DNA from: a virus
Length of the DNA stretch: 31,660 nucleotides
Strand: one strand, 5' to 3'
Virus record (IMG/VR): IMGVR_UViG_3300022752_002753
Coordinates: 1 to 31,660 of that record
Under the pieces are notes generated by a model, which saw only the letters and a program-made list of their open reading frames with translations, had not been told where the DNA came from and did no database searches. A program made the translations under genes and the position numbers. Each line of letters starts with the position of its first letter. Position 1 is the first letter of the stretch. Shown in pieces: positions 14,411 to 20,615 of the stretch.

Positions 14411-14497
14411 AATCGCCGATAAGTATTATTATGTAAAGTAATTGCCGATAAGTATTGTTATGTCAAGTAATCGCCGATAAGTATTATTATGTCAAGT
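14411..14497 (+). repeat. Three tandem 29-bp direct repeats (iteron-like)
   Basis: Copies span 14411-14439, 14440-14468 and 14469-14497 without spacers. Each contains GCCGATAAGTATT; copies differ at only a few positions (C/T near the start, A/G in the middle, A/C near the end). Such exact-period arrays are typical of iterons or of multimeric protein-binding sites (replication initiator, terminase small subunit, repressor). Which applies cannot be told from sequence. Confidence 0.85.
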
Positions 14498-14548
14498 AGC
14501 CATAGCCGTATAGGTATAGGCAGTAGGTATAATGCTAGACATTCCCAG

Positions 14549-14576
14549 TCTATCACATCGACACACAAAGTCAAGC
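14549..14576 (-). promoter_or_regulatory. Leftward promoter candidate upstream of the 29-bp repeats
   Basis: TTGACT (-35) and TAGACT (-10) on the minus strand with 16-bp spacing. Transcription would run leftward through the 29-bp repeats toward the structural operon, giving a leader of nearly 900 nt. Confidence 0.4.
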
Positions 14577-14640
14577 AATTACTATAACATAATGATAACA
14601 ATACCAACACCGCAATAGCAACTGAACCAACCCAACATAG

Positions 14641-14659
14641 TTAGGTAAGGCTTACCTAA
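14641..14659. promoter_or_regulatory. DtxR/IdeR iron-box match, upstream of phosphatase gene
   Basis: TTAGGTAAGGCTTACCTAA fits the published DtxR/IdeR consensus TWAGGTWAGSCTWACCTWA at all 19 positions. The dyad extends by one more base pair on each side (14640 G, 14660 C). It ends about 32 bp before the -35 box of the phosphatase promoter. IdeR boxes far upstream of a promoter are associated with activation and overlapping ones with repression; here the upstream position favours activation, but an unseen promoter is possible. Confidence 0.65.
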
Positions 14660-14691
14660 CCTGACCAGTCAAGAGCATTACCCGTATGTAG

Positions 14692-14720
14692 TTGCATTAC
14701 ATAAGACACTATGGTAAGAT
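14692..14720 (+). promoter_or_regulatory. Promoter of the phosphatase gene
   Basis: TTGCAT (14692-14697), 17 bp, TAAGAT (14715-14720) on the plus strand; predicted start near 14727, about 26 bases before the ATG. Confidence 0.6.
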
Positions 14721-14752
14721 TGAATTGAGACAACAAAAGGAAAGAAGACCCA

Positions 14753-15292
14753 ATGACAAAAAACAAAAGTCAACCAGACTATAAAGAATCGGTTGCCACT
14801 AACATACAAGACTATGACTATCCTAGAATACCGCTATGGTCAGAGATACTCCCGAACCTATGGCAAGGCGGAACATCTGACAATGACAAGGTAGGGGATA
14901 GGTCTATCAAACTACACATCCCAGACATCACTGCCAAAGACTTCGATAGTGTCTACACTTTCTACGCCTTTGCTAACCCAGTTGATTGGTTAGTTGAAGA
15001 ATACCGCTTTGGCTACTACGACTCACCAGATACAGACTTCCCTATTGGTAAGTTCAAGAAGATAGTTGAGATGGCTCACCGTGATTGGCAAGAGGGTAAG
15101 AGAGTTCTAATCCGTTGCCAAGCAGGTCTAAACAGGTCAGGTATTATTACTGCACTTGTGTTGATTAGAGAAGGCTACTCCGCAAGAGAAGCGATTGACC
15201 TAATGAGAGCAAAGAGACATAGCCTAGTTCTATTCAATGAGGACTTCGAGGATTGGCTACTAAGTCAGCCAGTAGAGTTTTGGAGAGGGTAA
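14753..15292 (+). CDS. Dual-specificity/tyrosine protein phosphatase-like protein
   Basis: 179 residues, about the size of a single dual-specificity phosphatase domain. The signature loop VLIRCQAGLNRSG carries the nucleophile Cys122 and the phosphate-binding Arg128 of the CX5R motif. The Asp-rich loop YYDSPDTDFP (90-96) is where the general acid normally lies. The C-terminal helix KRHSLVLFNEDFEDWL fits the fold. It would hydrolyse a phospho-tyrosine, phospho-serine/threonine or RNA 5' phosphate; the substrate is unknown. It is the only plus-strand gene here, inserted between the packaging and structural blocks and flanked by two DtxR/IdeR-type boxes, so it may be a moron gene under host iron control. 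AAAGGA lies 11 bases before the ATG. Confidence 0.85.
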   Translation: MTKNKSQPDYKESVATNIQDYDYPRIPLWSEILPNLWQGGTSDNDKVGDRSIKLHIPDITAKDFDSVYTFYAFANPVDWLVEEYRFGYYDSPDTDFPIGKFKKIVEMAHRDWQEGKRVLIRCQAGLNRSGIITALVLIREGYSAREAIDLMRAKRHSLVLFNEDFEDWLLSQPVEFWRG

Positions 15293-15308
15293 GGTTAGCC
15301 TTACCTAA
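15288..15308. promoter_or_regulatory. Second DtxR/IdeR-box match and hairpin at the convergent stop codons
   Basis: TAAGGTTAGCCTTACCTAA (15290-15308) also fits TWAGGTWAGSCTWACCTWA at all 19 positions. It covers the TAA stop of the phosphatase (15290-15292) and that of terL (15303-15301). The same bases form a 7-bp stem with a TTAG loop (15288-15305), so it could instead be a bidirectional transcription end point, although no U-run follows. Confidence 0.5.
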
Positions 15309-16692
15309 TCCGAAACAGACTGCCCTTTGAATCAGGTAATCTCCTAGCACCCATAGACTTAGCAGTAATCTTACCCCCAGTGAATCCAGCAGGGGGTTTG
15401 ATTAGTAGAGCCGTAAGAGCGTGGACTAGAGCATCCACTCGGTCAGGGGACTTACCCTCACCTGGAACCCAAGAGACCATCTGACTTTCCAAGTCAGCCA
15501 GATAACCTATGTGGTGAACACGACCTTGTTCATAAGCAAGGGTAATCGGTTCAGCACGTAGAGCCTTACCATACTTGCTATGCACTTCCAACACCTTGAT
15601 ACTAGGGTCAATGGTGTGGATAGCATTACGAACTAAAGCACCACCTTGATTGACTTCGGCTACAACAGGACATCCCCATTTGCGAGCCATAGCGACTACT
15701 CGGTTAGCCCATACATCAGGAGAGCCAAGCACGCTAGCGTCTTCCAACACCCAAGCATTACGCTTATACAAGTCTCTCTCACCGCTAGATGATACGACCA
15801 CAATTCCACACTCATCACGAGGGTTCTCTGCAACAGAAGGGTCAACCCCAATGATACGTAGAGGTGTGTTCAGTGGATACACTGACTCTCTACTATTCTC
15901 GATAACTTCGTCATTCCACAAAGCACCCTCGACACTATCCAACATTTCACCATAAAGTTCTTGTTGAGCGAGCCTAGTTCCAGCATAAACACCAGTAATA
16001 GCATCCAAGTAAGCAGTTGATAGGTTTCCAGAGTTGTCCAGTGTCGAACCTCGACTAATCACAACACGACCAGTGTTCTTAGCCTCATCCAACAACTTAT
16101 AAAGCAATGGAACACGCTTAGGGGTAGTGGTAATCATAATCTTAGGGTTAGCACCTAAACGAGTTCCAACACGCAAGTTATCAAAGGCAGTCATACCTGC
16201 AGCATCAGGTGTCTGTCTCCAAGCAGCAACCTCATCACCCCAAGCGTGTGTGAATTGAGGACCACGCAAGGAATCAGGTTCATCAGCAGTAAAGCAAGTT
16301 GCAGTATTGCCATTGGGCCAAGTTAGTCTTCTCTTAGATGGTTCGTATAATGGTCTCTCACTAGGAGGAGAGACGTTCATAATTCCAGACTCACCTTCAA
16401 CGATAACGTCTCGCACGTCCGCTGCTGTTCTAGCAACAAGAGCAAAGCGACGTTGACCAGTGTTAGCGTATTTGGCTTCTTCACGAACCCACTCTGCCGC
16501 TGCCCTTGTCTTACCAGCACCACGACCAGCCAGATACATCCAGATAGCCCAATCGCCTTCGGGTGCTTGCTGTTCAGGTCTTCCCCATACTGACCAATCC
16601 CAGAGCAATGTGTCAGGGTCAAAGCCAGATAGGAGAATCGCCCTCTCGTCATCAGGCAAGAGAGCGATTTGTTCCATAAGAGATTTAGCCAT
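15301..16692 (-). CDS. terL: Terminase large subunit
   Basis: 463 residues. The ATPase half has Walker A GRGAGKT (56-62), the coupling region, and Walker B HAWGDEVAAW (Asp153-Glu154). The nuclease half shows RIIGVDPS (Asp284), VVAEVNQGG (Glu346) and PDRVDALVHAL (Asp420), the expected RNase-H-fold acidic triad. It cuts concatemeric DNA and pumps it into the prohead through the portal. It is preceded by the small-terminase candidate with a 13-bp gap. No clear Shine-Dalgarno lies before the ATG; a strong palindrome sits in the junction instead. It converges on the phosphatase gene with 8 bp between stops. Confidence 0.95.
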   Translation of the reverse strand: MAKSLMEQIALLPDDERAILLSGFDPDTLLWDWSVWGRPEQQAPEGDWAIWMYLAGRGAGKTRAAAEWVREEAKYANTGQRRFALVARTAADVRDVIVEGESGIMNVSPPSERPLYEPSKRRLTWPNGNTATCFTADEPDSLRGPQFTHAWGDEVAAWRQTPDAAGMTAFDNLRVGTRLGANPKIMITTTPKRVPLLYKLLDEAKNTGRVVISRGSTLDNSGNLSTAYLDAITGVYAGTRLAQQELYGEMLDSVEGALWNDEVIENSRESVYPLNTPLRIIGVDPSVAENPRDECGIVVVSSSGERDLYKRNAWVLEDASVLGSPDVWANRVVAMARKWGCPVVAEVNQGGALVRNAIHTIDPSIKVLEVHSKYGKALRAEPITLAYEQGRVHHIGYLADLESQMVSWVPGEGKSPDRVDALVHALTALLIKPPAGFTGGKITAKSMGARRLPDSKGSLFRIR

Positions 16693-16701
16693 AAGGCTAT
16701 T

Positions 16702-16720
16702 GTATCTATTCGATAGATAC
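16702..16720. promoter_or_regulatory. Perfect 8-3-8 palindrome at the terS/terL junction
   Basis: GTATCTAT-TCG-ATAGATAC covers the last codons and stop of the terS-like gene and ends about 10 bp upstream of the terL ATG. In mRNA it would form a stable hairpin close to the terL initiation region; as DNA it could be a protein-binding dyad. Confidence 0.6.
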
Positions 16721-17263
16721 CCTATTCTTCGAGGAGATAGGTGTGTAGACCTTGCTATGTCCGTTATCGCTTGTCTTATAGCCGTAGCGAGCGAGACGGA
16801 ATCTAATAGCAGCGTGAGAGATACCTAGTCTCTTACCCAGTCTGTATAGTGGCACACCTTCGACAACGTGAGCGTGGTTCAGTAGTCGAACATACTCTTC
16901 GGCTTCAGCACGGAATCGCATAGCGTTAGAGCGAACCTGTTGAGCCATCGGTTGTAGTTCGAGTAATCTAGCCAGTGTTTCAGGGGAAGGCTCTACAAAC
17001 TCACGAGGTTTCTTTTCAGGGTAGGTAGGCGGTTGAGGGACAATGAAAGAATCATCCAACTTCACAACTGCCTCTTTAGACTCGGTTATGACCTGTCTAA
17101 TTCTTTCACGAGTGATACCGCACGCATTAGCGATGCTGTTTAGACTCCAACCAGCACTTCTAAGTTCTCTAATGTATTGATTTCTATCGTCCGTGTCTTG
17201 AATCACCAAGAACTTGACTCTAACCTCCTTAGGTAGAGTTAGGTTATGTTTTACCTGTTTCAT
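16706..17263 (-). CDS. Terminase small subunit candidate, two-HTH DNA-binding protein
   Basis: 185 residues. The N-terminal HTH is at about 29-57 (ELRSAGWSLNSIANACGITR, then a recognition helix), a Pro-rich linker at about 75-93, a helical core, and a second HTH at about 131-160 (PLYRLGKRLGISHAAIRFRL). Its place directly before terL and its DNA-binding domains suggest the packaging-site recognition subunit. The protein at 13117-13653 has the same two-HTH plan, so one of them may instead be a regulator. The ATG at 17263 has only a weak purine-rich upstream region (AGAAGAAAAG). Confidence 0.65.
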   Translation of the reverse strand: MKQVKHNLTLPKEVRVKFLVIQDTDDRNQYIRELRSAGWSLNSIANACGITRERIRQVITESKEAVVKLDDSFIVPQPPTYPEKKPREFVEPSPETLARLLELQPMAQQVRSNAMRFRAEAEEYVRLLNHAHVVEGVPLYRLGKRLGISHAAIRFRLARYGYKTSDNGHSKVYTPISSKNRVSIE

Positions 17264-17291
17264 TCTGTATTTTCTTTTCTTCTAGTTGTTA

Positions 17292-17468
17292 TTATTCTTT
17301 TTGTGCCAGTAAAGCAGACACAACCGCTGATAGACCCATAGCCATTGACAAAGCAATAGCATTTGGATTGATAATCGCTACTAAAATAGCAACTACTGAT
17401 AGCACGACTGCAAAAATAGCAGACCACACAAATTCACGCAATCGAATCACCCAAGTTGGTAGTCTCAT
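17292..17468 (-). CDS. Small two-helix membrane protein (58 aa)
   Basis: Starts RLPTWVIRLREFVWSAIFAV and has two hydrophobic segments (about 14-33 and 36-53) with a basic N-terminus and the end LLAQKE. The ATG overlaps the preceding TAA (TAATG), so it is translationally coupled in the HDAC-to-terL operon. Size and topology would suit a holin or other membrane accessory protein, but no specific family is recognised. Confidence 0.75.
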   Translation of the reverse strand: MRLPTWVIRLREFVWSAIFAVVLSVVAILVAIINPNAIALSMAMGLSAVVSALLAQKE

Positions 17469-17662
17469 TACTCACCACCCACATCTAGGTTGTTCTCGAA
17501 TCCGCAATCTTCACATTCAACATAAACTTCACTACTTCGGCTACTGCCAGTAGTAGTAATGTCTTTGTTGTTGTGTTGACAGTCCGCACACTCGAACGAG
17601 ACGGTTAGGCTGACTTCATCATCTCCATAACCACCTGTCTTCCAAGAATCGTAGTCAAACAT
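17468..17662 (-). CDS. Small zinc-ribbon-like protein (64 aa)
   Basis: Two CxxC knuckles, CADC (25-28) and CEDC (50-53), with acidic surroundings, suggest a zinc ribbon. The start overlaps the stop of the gene upstream by one base. Function unknown; could be an adaptor for a protein or nucleic-acid partner. Confidence 0.75.
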   Translation of the reverse strand: MFDYDSWKTGGYGDDEVSLTVSFECADCQHNNKDITTTGSSRSSEVYVECEDCGFENNLDVGGE

Positions 17663-17892
17663 TACTTCCAGTCCTCTCCGATTGCCTTCATCATTTCATT
17701 AGGACTTACCTTCAATGTCTGACATAGGCTAGCCATAGTTCCAGAAGGAATTTGGCGTTGTAGGTGAAAGTATCTACTAAGACTTGACTTCTGATAGCCG
17801 TTCTCATTAGCGAACTTGTTTAGGGACGTATAGCCCAGTTTGTTATACCTTGCTACAAACCAGTCCCAAGTTTTTTCTTCTTGCTTTTGCAT
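17662..17892 (-). CDS. Small XRE-type helix-turn-helix protein (76 aa)
   Basis: The segment SLNKFANENGYQKSSLSRYF followed by IPSGTMASLCQTLKVSPNEM has the five-helix layout of the lambda-repressor/XRE family. Likely a small DNA-binding regulator. It overlaps its neighbours by one base on each side in the same operon. Confidence 0.75.
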   Translation of the reverse strand: MQKQEEKTWDWFVARYNKLGYTSLNKFANENGYQKSSLSRYFHLQRQIPSGTMASLCQTLKVSPNEMMKAIGEDWK

Positions 17893-18101
17893 TAGTTCTT
17901 GCCCTTCTTATTCTTTGTGTCTTTGTTTTCTTTTTTAGGTGATACTACTCCGAGCAGTGGTTGAATCTCGCTGTCTTCATCCGTAGAGCCATACCAATCC
18001 TTACCACTTGACTTATCTATCTTGCGTTCAGTAAGTATGAGCAATAGGGAGATAAGAACTATCAAGCCCAGTGCAACTAATCCAGTTGTAATCAAATCCA
18101 T
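17892..18101 (-). CDS. Small single-pass membrane protein (69 aa)
   Basis: A hydrophobic helix at residues 4-23 (ITTGLVALGLIVLISLLLIL) is followed by a charged, Lys-rich cytoplasmic-type tail ending NKKGKN. Function unknown. One-base overlaps with both neighbours. Confidence 0.75.
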   Translation of the reverse strand: MDLITTGLVALGLIVLISLLLILTERKIDKSSGKDWYGSTDEDSEIQPLLGVVSPKKENKDTKNKKGKN

Positions 18102-18286
18102 TAGTTCACTACTCCTGTTTCTGTTCTCTTGTTCTGTTCAGCACCCTTTTTATAGGCTACGTCCCAAATCTGTCTTGCATTTACAACAGTGTAAATACTT
18201 ATGTCGTGCTTATCTGCATACTCCTGCACATCAGCAAACCACTCAAAGAACTCTCGTTCTCTTTCTTCATTGAACTTATCTAGCAT
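18101..18286 (-). CDS. Small hypothetical protein (61 aa)
   Basis: Acidic, helical and soluble (REFFEWFADVQEYADKH, IWDVAYKKGAEQ). No family recognised. The start overlaps the HDAC-like stop in a TAATG junction, showing coupling with it. Confidence 0.7.
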   Translation of the reverse strand: MLDKFNEEREREFFEWFADVQEYADKHDISIYTVVNARQIWDVAYKKGAEQNKRTETGVVN

Positions 18287-19257
18287 TACTTCACCGCCTT
18301 CCTTGTTTCGTTATAGATTTCAGATACAACAGTTGACCAAATCTTAGGCGTGTGTGTCTCTGCTTGATAGCCACCAGCACCACCGATAAGCACCCTGCCT
18401 TCAGTAAGTTTGTTAGCCAAGTCCGCAACTACTCGTGAAGCATACTTGTAGCCATCGTAGGTGTATTTCAACCCCCACCACTCGCCTTCGTGTCCATCTG
18501 CACCAGCAGCAAGGAGAATCACATCAGGCTGATATCTCTCAACCTTTTCTGCAATATCGTCAATAGCCCAAGCAAAGGCATCGTCCCCTTCGTCCTTCTG
18601 CAAGGCGTAGTTGTAGATATCCTTATCTTCAATCTGATACAGATAGTTGCCAGTCTGACCTCTGACCCAAGTGTCCGAGTGAGTTGGATATATTCCGTGT
18701 CCGTGAATCGAGAAGGTAGGGATACCAGAATCTTCTAGCAAGTTCTGAACTCCATCACCAGCGTTGACATCCCAGTCAATATAAACAGGTCTCAACCCAG
18801 CCTTCTGAAACTCTAGGGCAGCCCAAGCAAAGTCATTGAAGACACAGAAGCCTTCACTCCATCCGTGTTGAGCGTGGTGTTTTGCACCTTGTGGATTGAA
18901 TCCAATCTTGATATCACCTGCAATAATCTTTTCCGTAAGTCTCGCAGTTCCAGCAAACATTTGTAGTGCTACTTGACCGAGTTCAGTCTTGTTGCCAGTC
19001 CAATCATTGCTTATGCCTTCATCTAAGACCTCTGATACATAAACAGGTGAGTGTATGCTTTCCAGTCTCTCTCTATCACCAGAATCAACAGTTGGTTCTA
19101 TGACTACTACATCATCTCCAAGTGCTGATACCAGTTGCTCCGTAGCCAACTTCGCACGAATCGGCTTAGTCGGATGTGAGCCATCGCCAGAGCCGAGCAT
19201 CCATTTGAGGTAGTCGTCTCCGTAAGCGATATGTAATTTATCTTTGTTTTCCGTCAT
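18286..19257 (-). CDS. Histone-deacetylase/AcuC-superfamily hydrolase
   Basis: 323 residues, the size of a bacterial HDAC-like amidohydrolase that removes acetyl or related groups from lysine or polyamines. Visible are the paired active-site histidines (GAKHHAQHGWSEGFCVFND), the metal region YIDWDVNAGDGVQ, SIHGHGIYP, AAGADGHEGE (third zinc ligand Asp) and the GGAGGYQ tyrosine loop. In the usual D-x-D-x-H-H-G motif both histidines are replaced (V-N-A-G), so one canonical zinc ligand (His180 of human HDAC8) is Asn here. The enzyme may bind metal differently or be inactive. I chose the ATG at 19257, with AAAGGA five bases upstream. First gene of the operon leading to terL. Confidence 0.85.
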   Translation of the reverse strand: MTENKDKLHIAYGDDYLKWMLGSGDGSHPTKPIRAKLATEQLVSALGDDVVVIEPTVDSGDRERLESIHSPVYVSEVLDEGISNDWTGNKTELGQVALQMFAGTARLTEKIIAGDIKIGFNPQGAKHHAQHGWSEGFCVFNDFAWAALEFQKAGLRPVYIDWDVNAGDGVQNLLEDSGIPTFSIHGHGIYPTHSDTWVRGQTGNYLYQIEDKDIYNYALQKDEGDDAFAWAIDDIAEKVERYQPDVILLAAGADGHEGEWWGLKYTYDGYKYASRVVADLANKLTEGRVLIGGAGGYQAETHTPKIWSTVVSEIYNETRKAVK

Positions 19258-19285
19258 TTGTTTCCTTTTTTTCATTGTTTTTTCA

Positions 19286-19314
19286 AGTTTATCTGTTATT
19301 CACAGTTATGTCAA
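19286..19314 (-). promoter_or_regulatory. Promoter of the HDAC-to-terL operon
   Basis: TTGACA, 17 bp, TAAACT on the minus strand; predicted transcript start about 20-25 nt before the HDAC ATG. A copy of the dispersed GTGTGAAAAA element begins 8 bp upstream of the -35. Confidence 0.75.
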
Positions 19315-19321
19315 GATGGGG

Positions 19322-19349
19322 GTGTGGAAAATCCACTACCCCCTGAAAA
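19322..19349 (+). repeat. Dispersed two-part element, copy 1
   Basis: GTGTGGAAAA-N6-ACCCCCTGAAAA, plus orientation, just upstream of the minus-strand HDAC promoter. One mismatch (G for A) to the left half of the consensus. Confidence 0.7.
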
Positions 19350-19361
19350 TTCATAAGACTT

Positions 19362-19502
19362 TTAGCCTTCTTCATCTCCAAAGTGTTCAAGTCGTCTTCC
19401 GTGTCCTGAAAATAAGAACCGTAAGACAGATACAGCACCAATGAGTGCTAAAACGATTACTGCAAGGCTAAACCAGCCCAATCCAATCAACCAGTCGAGC
19501 AT
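19362..19502 (-). CDS. Small membrane protein (46 aa)
   Basis: Starts MLDWLIGLGWFSLAVIVLAL; one long hydrophobic helix (about 5-29), then a basic/acidic tail RRLEHFGDEEG. The ATG overlaps the preceding TAA (TAATG), so it is the last gene of a coupled three-gene set. No strong Shine-Dalgarno of its own. Family unknown. Confidence 0.7.
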   Translation of the reverse strand: MLDWLIGLGWFSLAVIVLALIGAVSVLRFLFSGHGRRLEHFGDEEG

Positions 19503-19657
19503 TAGAACAATCTGCCCTTCTGTCGCCTACCAGCACCCTTGAAATCGGCTTTTGCATACAACTTGTAAGACAGCCAATCCAATCTCTTGTATAGTCCGTA
19601 TAAGTGAAAGGCAGTCTTTCGGACTGCCCAATACATTGCCTGATAAAACAATCTCAA
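19502..19657 (-). CDS. Small basic protein (51 aa), TTG start
   Basis: The TTG at 19657 overlaps the TGA stop of the upstream gene (TTGA) and has AAGGAG seven bases before it; an in-frame ATG lies at codon 8. The product is very basic and aromatic (AFHLYGLYKRLDWLSYKLY, ending RRQKGRLF), possibly membrane-surface associated. Function unknown. Confidence 0.65.
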   Translation of the reverse strand: MRLFYQAMYWAVRKTAFHLYGLYKRLDWLSYKLYAKADFKGAGRRQKGRLF

Positions 19658-19824
19658 TCTCTTACTCCTTCTTCAATTAGGATAACTTTCCTATCGCCCG
19701 AAACTTGGATGTTCAATCCGTAGTTGGTGTTGTTTATGAAATGTATTCTTCGCTTGAATGCTGACCTACGACCAGCGATAAACATTAGAGCCATTGCAGG
19801 TATAACTGCCCAAAGTGCTATCAT
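19654..19824 (-). CDS. Small membrane-anchored protein (56 aa)
   Basis: N-terminal hydrophobic helix (IALWAVIPAMALMFIAG) followed by Arg-rich RRSAFKRR and a soluble tail. AAAGGA eight bases before the ATG. First gene of a three-gene coupled operon; the small membrane proteins would suit a lysis or membrane-modifying cassette, but this is inference. Confidence 0.7.
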   Translation of the reverse strand: MIALWAVIPAMALMFIAGRRSAFKRRIHFINNTNYGLNIQVSGDRKVILIEEGVRD

Positions 19825-19851
19825 CTTTTGTTTCCTTTCGTCTCTATAACC

Positions 19852-19880
19852 AGTTTATCGCTTATCGTAATGTTTGTCAA
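19852..19880 (-). promoter_or_regulatory. Promoter of the 19824-19362 operon
   Basis: TTGACA, 17 bp, TAAACT on the minus strand; the -35 overlaps the end of the preceding gene. Confidence 0.75.
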
Positions 19881-20116
19881 GCGTGTGCTATGTGGGTGTC
19901 TTCAAAGTCGCTTGACTCGGTGGTCTCCGTATTGCCAGTTTCCTCAAACTGGGTCAGCAATTTGCTAGTTGAGATAATCCAACTGTTGATTAGCAACTTA
20001 TCAACCCCAGAGTGGCTATTGTCGTGTTGCTCCTGTAATTTTGTTCGAGCGAACTCAATCAGCGACCTTGCAAATACAATCTCTTCGTCTGTGAATCCAA
20101 TTAGTGTCTTAGACAT
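19877..20116 (-). CDS. Hypothetical protein (79 aa)
   Basis: Starts MSKTLIGFTDEEIVFARSLI; helical, with an acidic/Thr-rich tail (FEETGNTETTESSDFED). Start chosen for AAGGGA six bases upstream. No family recognised. It has its own promoter. Confidence 0.75.
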   Translation of the reverse strand: MSKTLIGFTDEEIVFARSLIEFARTKLQEQHDNSHSGVDKLLINSWIISTSKLLTQFEETGNTETTESSDFEDTHIAHA

Positions 20117-20168
20117 AGTGTGTCCCTTCAATTTGTTATTTGTGTCCGTAGGAAGTCCCTACATAATT

Positions 20169-20197
20169 ATTATAACAGATTAGTCTATTGTTGGCAA
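20169..20197 (-). promoter_or_regulatory. Promoter of the gene at 19877-20116
   Basis: TTGCCA, 17 bp, TATAAT; overlaps the 3' end of the upstream gene. Confidence 0.75.
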
Positions 20198-20443
20198 CTT
20201 ACCCAAGCGTTTTGATAATTCAATTTCACTCTTTTTCAACAGTTCAGAATAAATCTCTTCGGCGTTCTCATTCAACTTAGATACAGCAAGGTAATGAATA
20301 GCGACAATAATGTTGAAGAGCGTGTCATCGGAAAAGTCATAGTCATTCTTGAAATCAAGAATCCTATTCTTTACTCCGTTATTGTAAGACTCCAAGAAAT
20401 CAGTAATCTCTCTTATTGTCATCTCATTTATTGACTTACTCAT
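20180..20443 (-). CDS. Hypothetical helical protein (87 aa)
   Basis: Starts MSKSINEMTIREITDFLESY; acidic, all-helical by composition, ending RLGKLPTID. The start at 20443 is preferred over upstream ATGs because GGAAGG lies five bases before it. A TACAAT -10 at 20475-20480 probably serves it. Function unknown. Confidence 0.75.
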   Translation of the reverse strand: MSKSINEMTIREITDFLESYNNGVKNRILDFKNDYDFSDDTLFNIIVAIHYLAVSKLNENAEEIYSELLKKSEIELSKRLGKLPTID

Positions 20444-20501
20444 AAAAGCCTTCCGTGCTATGTTGTATTTATTCATTGTAGCAGAAAAAATAATTGTTTC
20501 C

Positions 20502-20529
20502 GTGTGAAAAATCACATACCCTTGAATCT
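20502..20529 (+). repeat. Dispersed two-part element, copy 2
   Basis: GTGTGAAAAA-N6-ACCCTTGAAT, plus orientation; between a minus promoter and a plus-strand ATGTC promoter-like motif. Confidence 0.75.
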
Positions 20530-20542
20530 GACCTAAGTAAAA

Positions 20543-20571
20543 CCGTAATGTCAGGGGTTCTTGGTAAAATA
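20543..20571 (+). promoter_or_regulatory. Plus-strand ATGTC promoter-like motif facing a terminator
   Basis: CGTAATGTCAGGGGTTCTTG followed by GTAAAAT. It matches the ATGTC-type promoters but points rightward into the terminator of the convergent gene, so any transcript would be short. Confidence 0.4.
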
Positions 20572-20602
20572 AATCCCCCAGAAAAGCAGAAATCTGGGGG
20601 AA
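20570..20602. terminator. Rho-independent terminator
   Basis: 9-bp stem TCCCCCAGA/TCTGGGGGA, 10-nt loop, T-rich side on the minus strand. Ends the gene at 20616-21056. Confidence 0.85.
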
Positions 20603-20615
20603 ACTTATTTGGTGA

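Larger units (their letters stand above)
13654..14752. other. AT-rich 1.1-kb regulatory island between divergent genes
   Basis: There is no convincing gene here. It separates the leftward structural operon from the rightward phosphatase gene. It holds a 7-1-7 Fur-type box, a PerR-like near-palindrome (13779-13794), A/T runs around 14000-14050, clustered C-runs (14137-14230), an 11-bp tandem duplication, a 7-4-7 inverted repeat (14342-14359), three 29-bp repeats, a DtxR/IdeR-type box and at least two promoter candidates. An origin, pac/cos or control region is possible. Confidence 0.7.

Noticed and set aside
14411-14497. CRISPR array
   Set aside because: The three 29-bp units are head to tail without spacers, and no cas gene is near.
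17221-17260. Third DtxR/IdeR box near the terS-like start
   Set aside because: TTAGGTTA half-sites are present, but the second half is out of register and several core positions mismatch.
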